From the NCBI GenBank assembly GCA_013287665.1, contig JABDDK010000003.1, positions 1-50,000 of the forward strand: a DNA stretch of 50,000 nt. Direction: 5' to 3'. Both the position numbers and the translations under genes were made by a program. Shown here piece after piece: positions 18,778 through 26,737 of the stretch; positions within the stretch are counted from its first letter, which is position 1, and each line of letters begins with the position of its first letter. This stretch comes from Alphaproteobacteria bacterium (GTDB taxonomy: Bacteria; Pseudomonadota; Alphaproteobacteria; UBA9655). Below the pieces are notes generated by a model. The model had not been told where the DNA came from, did no database searches, and saw only the letters and a list, made by a program, of their open reading frames with translations.

Positions 18778-19537
18778 TTCGGGAAATACGAATATTGTCT
18801 TTGGTCTTTATGACGGCCTGAGCAAAATGGGGCAATGGCGTCTCAAAAATGATCCTGAGCGACCCGCGGATGAAATGATTGTCTTTCTCAATCAATGGGT
18901 TGAAATGGTTGGTTGCGATGTATCAGATATTGAAGATGTCATTATTTCGTCCGTTGTTCCAGATACACTCTTTAATCTTAAACATATGGTAAATTCTCAT
19001 TTTGTAAGTCCACCCATTGTTGTTGGAGAAGAAGGATTCGATCTGGGCGTTTCAGTCAAAATAGACAACCCGGAAACCATTGGAGCCGATCGTCTTGTAA
19101 ATACGTATGGTGGATTCCGACTTTATGGCGGTCCGCTCATTATTATAGATTTTGGAACCGCAACAACCTTTGATATTATTGATCATGAAGGCAGTTATGT
19201 GGGGGGAGTCATTGCCCCTGGTGTCCATCTTTCCTTGCAAGCCTTATATGAAGCAGCCGCTAAGCTTCCACCTACAGCTTTCGCGCGTACAACAAAAGTG
19301 ATTGGAACAAACACAACTACAGCTATGCAAGCTGGCACATACTGGGGGTACGTTGGTATGATTGAAGGATTAAGCTCGAGGATTTGTAAAGAATATAGCG
19401 GATCTAAGATAACTACTGTCGCAACGGGAGGACTTTCATCCGTATTTGCTCAGGATTTACCTCTCATTGAACATGTGAATGAAAGCCTCACATTGGATAG
19501 CCTTGCTTTAATTTATAGGCAAACTTTTTCATCTTAG
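18761..19537 (+). CDS. coaX: Type III pantothenate kinase
   Basis: Phosphorylates pantothenate, the first step of coenzyme A synthesis; the type III enzyme needs a monovalent cation and is not inhibited by CoA. The start at 18761 follows GGGAGG at ideal spacing and places the phosphate-binding motif LLAIDSGNTNIVFGL at the very N-terminus; it overlaps birA by 17 bases. Other motifs: PETIGADRLVN (pantothenate site) and IIDFGTATTFD. 258 aa, normal length. The usual alphaproteobacterial next gene, RNase J, is missing here; a convergent gene overlaps the stop instead. Confidence 0.94.
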   Translation: MLLAIDSGNTNIVFGLYDGLSKMGQWRLKNDPERPADEMIVFLNQWVEMVGCDVSDIEDVIISSVVPDTLFNLKHMVNSHFVSPPIVVGEEGFDLGVSVKIDNPETIGADRLVNTYGGFRLYGGPLIIIDFGTATTFDIIDHEGSYVGGVIAPGVHLSLQALYEAAAKLPPTAFARTTKVIGTNTTTAMQAGTYWGYVGMIEGLSSRICKEYSGSKITTVATGGLSSVFAQDLPLIEHVNESLTLDSLALIYRQTFSS

Positions 19538-19923
19538 TGGTGCATGTATCCCAAGTAGAGCAATAAAGCTCCCAGAGCGAGCATAAAGGCGACTAGACCA
19601 TTATACAGACCTTTTTTCTTAATAAACCTTGTACTTTGATTGATAACGAATTCTGGAAAGAACATCCTTACGGCTCCCTTTATTAGAGTCAACCAGGCCA
19701 GTATAGTTATAAGGACGCGCCAATCCATAACCCAGAGATTATGGATGATGACCATCGGAATGCCCACAATGAGAGCCAAAAAACCAGTGAACAGAACCAT
19801 TCCGGGGTCTTTCAGAATGGGTAAAAGCATTTTCCTAAACTTTTCTCCATTTATAAGCATGCCTGCACCTACGATCACGAGGTATAGCCCGAGTGCTTTT
19901 GCTAAAAAGATAGATACTTCCAT
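19534..19923 (-). CDS. Small four-helix inner-membrane protein, unknown function
   Basis: A 129-aa protein with four hydrophobic helices (about residues 4-22, 37-58, 67-84 and 105-124 of the predicted chain) and a Lys-rich loop (RFIKKKG) between the last two. I know similar short proteins in other proteobacteria but no function. The start at 19923 is preferred because GGAGGG lies five bases before it; that sequence also encodes a Met-Glu-Gly-Ile extension from 19938. Its stop overlaps the coaX stop by four bases, convergently. A CtrA-type box at 19983-19997 overlaps its likely promoter. Confidence 0.78.
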   Translation of the reverse strand: MEVSIFLAKALGLYLVIVGAGMLINGEKFRKMLLPILKDPGMVLFTGFLALIVGIPMVIIHNLWVMDWRVLITILAWLTLIKGAVRMFFPEFVINQSTRFIKKKGLYNGLVAFMLALGALLLYLGYMHH

Positions 19924-19982
19924 TATACCCTCCATCACTTTGCTGTTTCTTTATTTTACACTAACATTATATTATATTTGTA

Positions 19983-19997
19983 TTAATAAAGAGTTAA
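19983..19997 (-). promoter_or_regulatory. Candidate CtrA box upstream of the small membrane protein
   Basis: Exact TTAA-TAAAGAG-TTAA, matching the alphaproteobacterial CtrA consensus TTAA-N7-TTAA. On the minus strand, the half at 19997-19994 forms part of TTAACT, which could serve as a -35 element with TAATAT 17 bp further on. The overlap with a -35 box is the usual layout for CtrA control. Confidence 0.45.
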
Positions 19998-20002
19998 TAT
20001 CT

Positions 20003-20117
20003 GTAACTACTCACCACAGCTGTCATGTATGGACAATAAAAGCTTCATTTCCGCAGGAAAACGTTAGCTTTTATTGATCCGAGGATGACACGGACGGGGG
20101 TTGTGGTGAGCAGTTAC
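20003..20117. repeat. Palindromic repeat, family 2, single-unit copy
   Basis: Outer arms GTAACTACTCACCAC (20003-20017) and GTGGTGAGCAGTTAC (20103-20117) pair with one mismatch. Inside lie TGTCAT/ATGACA (20021-20026 with 20085-20090), AATAAAAGCT with AGCTTTTATT (20035-20044 with 20065-20074), and a small TTTCC-GCA-GGAAA hairpin. About 57 bp align with the left half of the element at 10391-10545, and the flank CGGGGGTT is shared too. Confidence 0.85.
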
Positions 20118-20126
20118 TGAAGTCGT

Positions 20127-20155
20127 TTGTCATTCTTCTCATTTTAATGTAATCT
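20127..20155 (+). promoter_or_regulatory. Weak putative promoter of the galaxin-like gene
   Basis: TTGTCA (20127-20132), a 17-bp spacer and TAATCT (20150-20155). The -35 box is good and the -10 box poor; it lies 38 bp before the chosen start. Confidence 0.28.
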
Positions 20156-20192
20156 CTTAAAAAACTAAACTTTACTTATGACAGGACTTTTC

Positions 20193-20948
20193 ATGCGCAC
20201 TTTTCTATATATTCTGAGTCTCTTTACACTTTTAGCTTTTAATTCACAAACATCAGCGGATGCTCCGGTGTCCATTTGTAAATCTGAAGCAAGGCCCTGT
20301 CCCAATCCACATTATGATCTCGTGTATAAATGTGTTGAGAAAGGATCTCAGTGCTGTGACAAAAAAAGCCAATTCTATAAAGAATGCCTCGAAGGGATAT
20401 TTGTACAGTCCCAATATGAGTTTGATTTCAATTGCTATGTAGGGCAACCTTACATCCCTGGTGATAGCGCTTGTTGTGATGGGAAACCGTTTAGTAAATC
20501 CTGGGAAGGATGCTGTGATGGGAACACCTATCTCTTAGCCTATGACACTTGTTGTGAAGGCAAAATTGTCCCTATTGAAGCCTGTTGTTGCAATAAAATT
20601 ATAGATCCTGAAACAACAGGTTGTTGTAATGGCAAACCGTATAATTACAGAACTCAAGCTTGCTGTGGGGGAGAGATCCTGTGTGGAAGCTCAGAAATTC
20701 GTTTAACACCCAAAGAGTGTGAGAATTGTATGGCACGGGAACCCTCCTGCTTTTATGCAACAATTAACGGCTCAAATGCCCATTTCTTTGCTCACCCCTG
20801 CGGTGATCAAGCCGCGATCAATTTCCCTGAAGCGCTTTGCCCTGATGACGCAGTACAGGTTTGCCAGCACCCTCGCTGTGGACCAAGCCCTGTCATTACT
20901 GGAAATCCGAAGGATGGCTATAGTCTTGAGGGCGTGTGTGCGTGGTAG
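20193..20948 (+). CDS. Secreted cysteine-rich protein with galaxin-like CC repeats
   Basis: Start 20193 follows AGGA by six bases; the ATG at 20178 has no ribosome site. The 251-aa product has a signal peptide (residues 1-22, cleavage near TSA) and seven Cys-Cys motifs at 54-55, 94-95, 107-108, 120-121, 131-133, 144-145 and 157-158. From 94 on they recur every 11-13 residues with the pattern CC-(D/N/E)-G-K-P-(Y/F), for example GCCNGKPYNYRTQACCGGEI. This is the repeat pattern of galaxins, secreted animal matrix proteins first described in corals. The last 80 residues are also Cys-containing but not repetitive. It is probably exported and disulfide-rich; its role is unknown. It is single and unlinked to known secretion genes. 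Confidence 0.82.
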   Translation: MRTFLYILSLFTLLAFNSQTSADAPVSICKSEARPCPNPHYDLVYKCVEKGSQCCDKKSQFYKECLEGIFVQSQYEFDFNCYVGQPYIPGDSACCDGKPFSKSWEGCCDGNTYLLAYDTCCEGKIVPIEACCCNKIIDPETTGCCNGKPYNYRTQACCGGEILCGSSEIRLTPKECENCMAREPSCFYATINGSNAHFFAHPCGDQAAINFPEALCPDDAVQVCQHPRCGPSPVITGNPKDGYSLEGVCAW

Positions 20949-21029
20949 TTGGGTGATTTCCTTTACATATTGACATGCTTTTTAAAAGGATTAAGCTTCA
21001 ATATATATTAATCTAAGGCAGGAGTTCTT

Positions 21030-22952
21030 ATGTCCCGTCAACACCTCAGCGCATTAATCTTTGCTACGTTGTTAATTGTTTTTCCTTCCTACTGCCCAGC
21101 CCCAAATTATTTAAATGAGGAACAGTCCAGAGAGGTCTACACCTATCTTTCAGCAAAATGGAGAAGCGTTGAGTTTAAAAAACCCCTTGGTTTTGACAGT
21201 GTTTTCACCCAACTTCCTCGCCACCTTTGGCCCGCATTACCTGAATCCTATGAATGGAGAGTAACGAATCACACTGTCGGTCTTTATAAACACAAAAATG
21301 CAGCATCACATGTTTTTGATTTTGTGACGTATGTGACTGATTCAGATTTTCGCTATAATTTTTTAAGTCGCTGGGATGGAGTGACTCACCAGTCCTTTGC
21401 CTATACACGACAAAACTCACCCTTAAATGGGGATCATCCTGCCCGTGATGTTTATCCTATTCCTCAATTTACATTAAATGGTCAGAGTTATATGAGGGGG
21501 CATTGTATTGACTTCGTTGACACGTGGGGTTTAACGGAAAGATCCCGTGTTAGTGGAATGACGATTGTTGAATGTGTTTCAACGTTAGATCCTCGTAACT
21601 ATGTTCCTGAGCCTCTGAATCCCTCTGGTCGTTGGGGAGCAGAACTTAGAAATAATCTCGTTGAAACCATTCGCAAGAATAATGGCTGTTATTCTCAGTA
21701 TATGTATTACGGGTCACCCTATACAAAAACGGATGACGCATCCAATACAGCCATTCCCAATGGGATATTTTTTCTTGAGACAGATAAAGACAAAAGGCTC
21801 TTAAAAAGCTTTCACGTCCCTTGGGATCAAACTCATAAAGTTCATACGGCTGGAAGTACACTTGATGATGTTTTGGATGCTAACACTTTCTTTCCTTGTC
21901 CATTTGTACACGACACTGATAAAGAAATAAATATTATAGAATTACAATTTGATTTCTTATTACAAGATGGGGTTTTACCTTACAAACAGTATCATAACTT
22001 AGTTAGATACGCTAGCTATGAAATCAAGAATATTGTAGGTAAAGCATCTTTAATTACATACCTTATTATGCAAAATGAAAAGCCTGAAGACATTCAAGTG
22101 TGGTTAAAGCACTTAATTCGCCATGGAATCGCCATTCATCAAAATGGAGGATACGGATTCATGATGTCCCCATCTGTGATTAAGCTTATGGATAGGCTCA
22201 ATGGTGCGCCGTACGTTGATCCTACGGGACTCTTTAGAATGTATTTAGTGCAACTTTGCAGTAATGACCAAGATGATGCAAAAGTCAGAGATAAGACTAC
22301 ATTCAAATCTTTGCCACGTTTAAAAGATACGAAACGCGTCGAGGTCATTCAAAAACCAGTGGACATTGATGTAAAAACTTTAAATTTCTATCAAACTAAT
22401 CAAGCGGTTCACACAGCATTAAAAACATCATCTGCAATTCATCTACAAAATTTATCAACGGCGAAGGCTGGAGACATTGCTACCTTCCTTTCAAGTGTAT
22501 ACACGACGGATCAATTGCGTGCGGGCTTGACAATATTGTACACTCCCGATCCAAGTAATCGGCAGTCAAGCGGTGTCATTAAAAAGTTTAAAGAAAGAGG
22601 ATTACTTGCTCAAAGAATGGAGTCTTCCTCTTTCTTGTCAACGAGCTCAACTGATTCAAGCCGAAGCAATTCAAGCATTATTTTATCGCCGAAAGCAAAG
22701 CAATCCACATCGAAACTAGATTTATCTGAGAGCTCCAGCGCCGACGATGAGTTACTTGATAAATTCCTTGCACTTTCTCGAGCTGAGCAAATAGAGCAGT
22801 TTTGTCGCATGAGATCACACGTCAATGAAATTGATGACCTGCCTTATTCTCCTGTCAAAGTGAACGTTAACACGTCGGTAGATGATGATATTTCGACCTT
22901 TGATGATGACAATGAAGGTTCTGTAAACGATGAGGATGAGTCAGGGAATTAG
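21030..22952 (+). CDS. Candidate secreted DNA/RNA non-specific endonuclease with Ser-rich acidic tail
   Basis: A 640-aa protein with signal peptide (residues 1-24) and GGAG before the ATG. Residues about 75-255 follow the layout of the beta-beta-alpha-metal endonucleases (Serratia nuclease/NUC1 family): RGH at 156-158 with the general-base His158, then LNPSGRW with the metal-ligand Asn197, Glu205 in GAELRNNLVE, and the strand YMYYGSPY followed by IPNGIFF. Family members usually have DRGH; here the Asp is Met. The remaining 380 residues are unrecognised: a helical middle, a Ser-rich stretch (about 540-580) and a very acidic end. It is in the same island as the galaxin-like gene, 81 bases downstream. 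The enzymatic call is inference from pattern, not from a search. Confidence 0.6.
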   Translation: MSRQHLSALIFATLLIVFPSYCPAPNYLNEEQSREVYTYLSAKWRSVEFKKPLGFDSVFTQLPRHLWPALPESYEWRVTNHTVGLYKHKNAASHVFDFVTYVTDSDFRYNFLSRWDGVTHQSFAYTRQNSPLNGDHPARDVYPIPQFTLNGQSYMRGHCIDFVDTWGLTERSRVSGMTIVECVSTLDPRNYVPEPLNPSGRWGAELRNNLVETIRKNNGCYSQYMYYGSPYTKTDDASNTAIPNGIFFLETDKDKRLLKSFHVPWDQTHKVHTAGSTLDDVLDANTFFPCPFVHDTDKEINIIELQFDFLLQDGVLPYKQYHNLVRYASYEIKNIVGKASLITYLIMQNEKPEDIQVWLKHLIRHGIAIHQNGGYGFMMSPSVIKLMDRLNGAPYVDPTGLFRMYLVQLCSNDQDDAKVRDKTTFKSLPRLKDTKRVEVIQKPVDIDVKTLNFYQTNQAVHTALKTSSAIHLQNLSTAKAGDIATFLSSVYTTDQLRAGLTILYTPDPSNRQSSGVIKKFKERGLLAQRMESSSFLSTSSTDSSRSNSSIILSPKAKQSTSKLDLSESSSADDELLDKFLALSRAEQIEQFCRMRSHVNEIDDLPYSPVKVNVNTSVDDDISTFDDDNEGSVNDEDESGN

Positions 22953-22993
22953 CTGTTTTCTCTAATATTTCTTGACTTTTTGTCTATAATTTG

Positions 22994-23008
22994 TTAAAGA
23001 ACAGTTAA
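22994..23008 (+). promoter_or_regulatory. Candidate CtrA box upstream of the alpha/beta hydrolase gene
   Basis: Exact TTAA-AGAACAG-TTAA ending 26 bp before the chosen start codon. It lies just downstream of TATAAT (22985-22990) and overlaps the alternative -10 paired with TTGACT (22972-22977), so binding here would more likely repress than activate. Confidence 0.42.
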
Positions 23009-23034
23009 TTATTTCTAATCCCATGAGGAATCCT

Positions 23035-23697
23035 ATGCCAGAAGTATTAATCGCCGGCCCTGTCGGTCGTATCGAAGCCCGCTATCAGCCTGGAAAAACG
23101 CGTAATGCGCCGATTGCGATTATTTTGCATCCTCACCCGGAGCATGGTGGCACAATGAATAACAAGGTCACATATGCCTTGTTCAAGACATTTGCGGAGC
23201 AAGGCTTTAGTACACTGCGCTTTAACTTCCGCGGTGTTGGTCGTTCCGAGGGTAAGTTTGATCATGGTGAAGGGGAACTTTCTGACGCTGCAGCCTGTCT
23301 CGATTGGCTGCAAGTTCAGAATCCTGAGCCTCGTCAATGCTGGGTTGCTGGTTTCTCTTTTGGAGCGTGGATTTGTATGCAACTCTTGATGCGTAGACCT
23401 GAGCTTGACGGATTCGTTTCTGTTGCGCCTCCTGCTAATATGTATGACTTTACTTTCCTTGCGCCATGTCCCGTCTCAGGACTCATCCTCCAAGGCTCTA
23501 AAGATGAACTCGTGACGAAGGATTCAGTTGCAAAGCTTGTCGCACGGCTTTCAGCCCAAAGAGGACTCCATATTGACTACCGGGTGGTTCCAGAGGCTGA
23601 CCATTTCTTTGTCGATCAGCTTCCTGAGTTGGTCGGGCATGTCCATGATTATGTGGGAACAGCTTTAAATCCAATGCCTAAAGCCGTTAACGCGTAA
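23035..23697 (+). CDS. Alpha/beta hydrolase
   Basis: Cytoplasmic serine hydrolase of a small alphaproteobacterial family; substrate unknown. The 220-aa protein has HPHPEHGGTMNN (oxyanion region), FNFRGVGRSEG, the nucleophile elbow GFSFG with Ser108, acid Asp157 (QGSKDELV) and His190 (EADHFF), so the catalytic triad is complete. ATG 23035 is preferred over 23023 because AGGA lies five bases before it. A CtrA-type box sits at 22994-23008. Its 3' end overlaps that of anmK on the other strand by 11 bases. Confidence 0.88.
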   Translation: MPEVLIAGPVGRIEARYQPGKTRNAPIAIILHPHPEHGGTMNNKVTYALFKTFAEQGFSTLRFNFRGVGRSEGKFDHGEGELSDAAACLDWLQVQNPEPRQCWVAGFSFGAWICMQLLMRRPELDGFVSVAPPANMYDFTFLAPCPVSGLILQGSKDELVTKDSVAKLVARLSAQRGLHIDYRVVPEADHFFVDQLPELVGHVHDYVGTALNPMPKAVNA

Positions 23698-24802
23698 TAC
23701 TAAAACTCTGCCTTCCCCCCGTCAAAGGATGGGGAGCACCCGTAGTTCCTGGAACAGTTAGGGGAAGGCCTCGAATAGATCTTACAGCAAGAAATCCAAA
23801 AGCTTGCGCCTCAAGGGCATCATTATCCCATTTTAATTCAGATGCTGAAAGGATCGGAGCTCCGAGTCTAACTCCAATCATCTTCATGAGCGTTTGATTG
23901 TGAGCTCCTCCACCAGCAATAATCCATTGCTTAGGTCTTTCAGGGAGGTGCCTCAATGACTTTTCAACAGCCGCTGCCGTAAAGGCGGTAAGAGTTGCCA
24001 CACCATCCTCGAAGGGGAGTCCCGCAATATCCTGTAAACAGGAATGGAACATATTTCTGTCTAATGATTTTGGTGGCTTTTTGGCAAAATAGGGATGGCA
24101 CAACCAACGATTGATTCTGTTATTATGAATCTTACCAATGGCAGCAATTGCACCATTCTGATCACAAGCCAAACCACGGTGATGTCTGACCCAATCATCG
24201 ATTAAAGCATTCCCTGGACCAACATCAAAAGCGAGCAGATCATCCTCATCTGTTCCCATCCAAGTCACGTTGGCAACACCTCCAACATTTAAGACGGCGA
24301 GCGGTTTTGGAAGATTAATACATAACGCTTGGTGGAAGAGGGGGACGAGTGGGGCACCTTGCCCTCCATGAGCGACATCATTAATGCGAAACTGATCGAT
24401 GACATCAATACCGGTTAATGAGGCCAATAGATCACCATCTCCAATTTGATGCGTTTCATAAGGGGGCCTATGGTAAATAGTTTGACCATGAAATCCGATA
24501 AGAGTCGGCTTTATATCTGTTTTATCTAATAAATCTTTAATTGCGTCAGCATGAAGTTCTGTAATGCGACTACTCAGTTCATAAGAGTCTGTCTCTGGTG
24601 GCCGTCCATACGCTTTCAGGATTTGCTCCTTAACGCCTGCTGGATAACTCGCATAATGCGTCGGGCCAAAGGCCGTCACTGTGACACCATCCGTTTGAAT
24701 CAGCGCAGCATCAATGCCGTCTGCTGATGTCCCGGACATAAGCCCTAGCGCCCAAATGGGATCCTTTAAGTTTCTACAGGTCCCCGATTTTAGTTCTATC
24801 AT
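23687..24802 (-). CDS. anmK: Anhydro-N-acetylmuramic acid kinase
   Basis: Phosphorylates 1,6-anhydro-N-acetylmuramic acid to N-acetylmuramic acid 6-phosphate in cell-wall recycling. The 371-aa protein has the ATP-binding signature GLMSGTSADGIDAALI, GFHGQTIYHRPP, the metal/ATP motif LAVLNVGGVANVTW, FDVGPGNALIDDW and the adenine motif WIIAGGGAHN. ATG 24802 follows GAGGG at good spacing; a TTG at 24817 is less likely. It lies 42 bases downstream of aspS on the same strand and is probably co-transcribed with it. Its presence indicates the cell still makes and turns over peptidoglycan. Confidence 0.95.
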   Translation of the reverse strand: MIELKSGTCRNLKDPIWALGLMSGTSADGIDAALIQTDGVTVTAFGPTHYASYPAGVKEQILKAYGRPPETDSYELSSRITELHADAIKDLLDKTDIKPTLIGFHGQTIYHRPPYETHQIGDGDLLASLTGIDVIDQFRINDVAHGGQGAPLVPLFHQALCINLPKPLAVLNVGGVANVTWMGTDEDDLLAFDVGPGNALIDDWVRHHRGLACDQNGAIAAIGKIHNNRINRWLCHPYFAKKPPKSLDRNMFHSCLQDIAGLPFEDGVATLTAFTAAAVEKSLRHLPERPKQWIIAGGGAHNQTLMKMIGVRLGAPILSASELKWDNDALEAQAFGFLAVRSIRGLPLTVPGTTGAPHPLTGGRQSFSITR

Positions 24803-24844
24803 TGTTTGCCCTCCCAAAAGCGTGTCAACTATTTCAAATGCCCA

Positions 24845-26647
24845 TTATGCTTTTGCTGCAAATTCTTTTTTTTCTGGCGGCAACACAATCTTAATATGAA
24901 GATCGCGTAACTGTTCCGGTCGTACATTTGAAGGTGCGCCCACGAGCAAGTCTTCCGCTTTCTGGTTCATGGGGAAGGCAACAACTTCACGAATATTCGG
25001 CTCATCTGCGAGAAGCATCACAATACGTTCAATCCCAGGAGCGGCACCTCCATGAGGAGGAGCCCCATAGGTAAAGGCTCGCAGCATGCCTCCAAACTCA
25101 GTTTCGACTTCCTGCTTTGTATAGCCGGCCATTGTAAAGGCTTTAATCATAATCTCAGGAAGATGGTTACGGATAGCACCGCTACAGAGCTCGAGTCCAT
25201 TACACACAATATCATATTGATAAGCCGTTATCGTCAAAGGATCTTGGGTTTCAAGTGCTTTGAGTCCACCTTGAGGCATAGAGAATGGGTTGTGTGAGAA
25301 ACCGATCTGTCCTTTTTCCTCATCAAATTCAAACATGGGATAATCAACGACAAAGCAAAAGTTAAAGGTATCTTTTTCAAGAAGATCTAATTCCAGCCCT
25401 AGCTTTGTACGGGCAAGGCCTGACAATTTTTCAGCACCCTTTTGTTTATCGCATGCAAAGAAGACAGCGTCTCCTTCACCTGCGCCCGTGATAAAGCGCA
25501 ACTTCTCTAGACGAGATTCATCAAGGAATTTAGCGATTGGCCCTTTAGGTCCATCTTTTCCAAAAACAATGTAGCCGAGTCCTGGAGCCCCTTGTTCGCG
25601 CGCCCAGTCGTTCATCTTGTCAAAGAAACTGCGGGCTTGGCCTTCTGTGTTTGGTGCAGGTATTGCTCGAACGATGGAGCCTTTCTCAATGGCACCCGCA
25701 AATATTCCAAAATCCGATCCCTTGAATACTTCGGTGACATCGCTAATTTCGATGGGATTTCGTAGATCTGGTTTGTCCGATCCATATTTGAGCATAGACT
25801 CAGAATAAGGAATGCGAGGGAAGGGGAGGGGTGTTACCTTCTTCCCCCCTCCAAACTCGACGAAAACGTCATAGAGGACGGGTTCTATCGCTGCAAATAC
25901 ATCATCTTGAGTGACGAAAGACATTTCAAAATCGAGTTGGTAAAACTCACCCGGTGAGCGGTCCGCCCTTGCATCCTCATCACGGAAGCAGGGGGCAATT
26001 TGGAAATATCTGTCAAAGCCCGCCACCATCAAGAGCTGCTTAAATTGTTGAGGCGCTTGGGGAAGGGCATAAAACTTACCTGGGTGAACACGACTTGGAA
26101 CCAAATAATCCCGCGCTCCCTCCGGTGAACTTGCTGTAAGGATAGGGGTTTGAAATTCAAGAAACCCTTGATCAATCATTTTCTTACGTAAGGCTGAGAT
26201 AACTTGACTCCGAAGGATAATGTTTGCGTGCATCTTCTCACGTCTTAAATCCAAGAACCTATACTTCAGCCGCGTTTCTTCAGGGAACTCAGCGTTGCTA
26301 TTCACCTGTAAAGGAAGCATGTCTGCCTTAGATTGAACAGTCACTTCGTCAACAGCCACCTCAATTTCACCTGTGGCCATTTGTGCATTCACTGTATCAG
26401 GCGTTCTTTTCACGACTTTACCCGTAATAGTGATGACGCTTTCAAATTTAATCTCTTCGACCTCTTTAAAATGAGGACTTGCTGAATCTATCACACATTG
26501 GGTAATTCCATAATGATCCCTGAGATCAATAAAAAGAAGTTGTCCGTGATCTCGTTTGCGGTGGATCCAACCCGACAGGCGGACAATTTGACCAGCATCT
26601 TTAAGGCGTAAAGCACCACAAGTATGTGTGCGGTAAGGGTTCGTCAT
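24845..26647 (-). CDS. aspS: Aspartyl-tRNA synthetase
   Basis: Class II synthetase that charges tRNA-Asp. The 600-aa bacterial-type protein has an N-terminal OB anticodon-binding domain (about residues 1-105), motif 2 in [21 protein letters not shown], a bacterial GAD insertion (about 300-410) and motif 3 in [15 protein letters not shown]. Whether it also charges tRNA-Asn for a GatCAB pathway cannot be told here. Start ATG 26647 gives the conserved N-terminus ([10 protein letters not shown]). anmK follows in the same direction; rnd diverges upstream. Confidence 0.96.
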   Translation of the reverse strand: MTNPYRTHTCGALRLKDAGQIVRLSGWIHRKRDHGQLLFIDLRDHYGITQCVIDSASPHFKEVEEIKFESVITITGKVVKRTPDTVNAQMATGEIEVAVDEVTVQSKADMLPLQVNSNAEFPEETRLKYRFLDLRREKMHANIILRSQVISALRKKMIDQGFLEFQTPILTASSPEGARDYLVPSRVHPGKFYALPQAPQQFKQLLMVAGFDRYFQIAPCFRDEDARADRSPGEFYQLDFEMSFVTQDDVFAAIEPVLYDVFVEFGGGKKVTPLPFPRIPYSESMLKYGSDKPDLRNPIEISDVTEVFKGSDFGIFAGAIEKGSIVRAIPAPNTEGQARSFFDKMNDWAREQGAPGLGYIVFGKDGPKGPIAKFLDESRLEKLRFITGAGEGDAVFFACDKQKGAEKLSGLARTKLGLELDLLEKDTFNFCFVVDYPMFEFDEEKGQIGFSHNPFSMPQGGLKALETQDPLTITAYQYDIVCNGLELCSGAIRNHLPEIMIKAFTMAGYTKQEVETEFGGMLRAFTYGAPPHGGAAPGIERIVMLLADEPNIREVVAFPMNQKAEDLLVGAPSNVRPEQLRDLHIKIVLPPEKKEFAAKA

Positions 26648-26681
26648 GATATCGCTCTCTAAAATAAATTTTCATTTGCTA

Positions 26682-26709
26682 GTGGTATTGATTCTGAGCC
26701 TCTTGTCAA
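26682..26709 (-). promoter_or_regulatory. Putative promoter of aspS-anmK
   Basis: On the minus strand a perfect TTGACA (26709-26704), a 16-bp spacer and TACCAC (26687-26682). The -35 is ideal and the -10 weak; it lies 35 bp before the aspS start in the aspS/rnd divergent gap. Confidence 0.42.
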
Positions 26710-26737
26710 GACTCGGTTTCAATGTTAACGAGATTGT

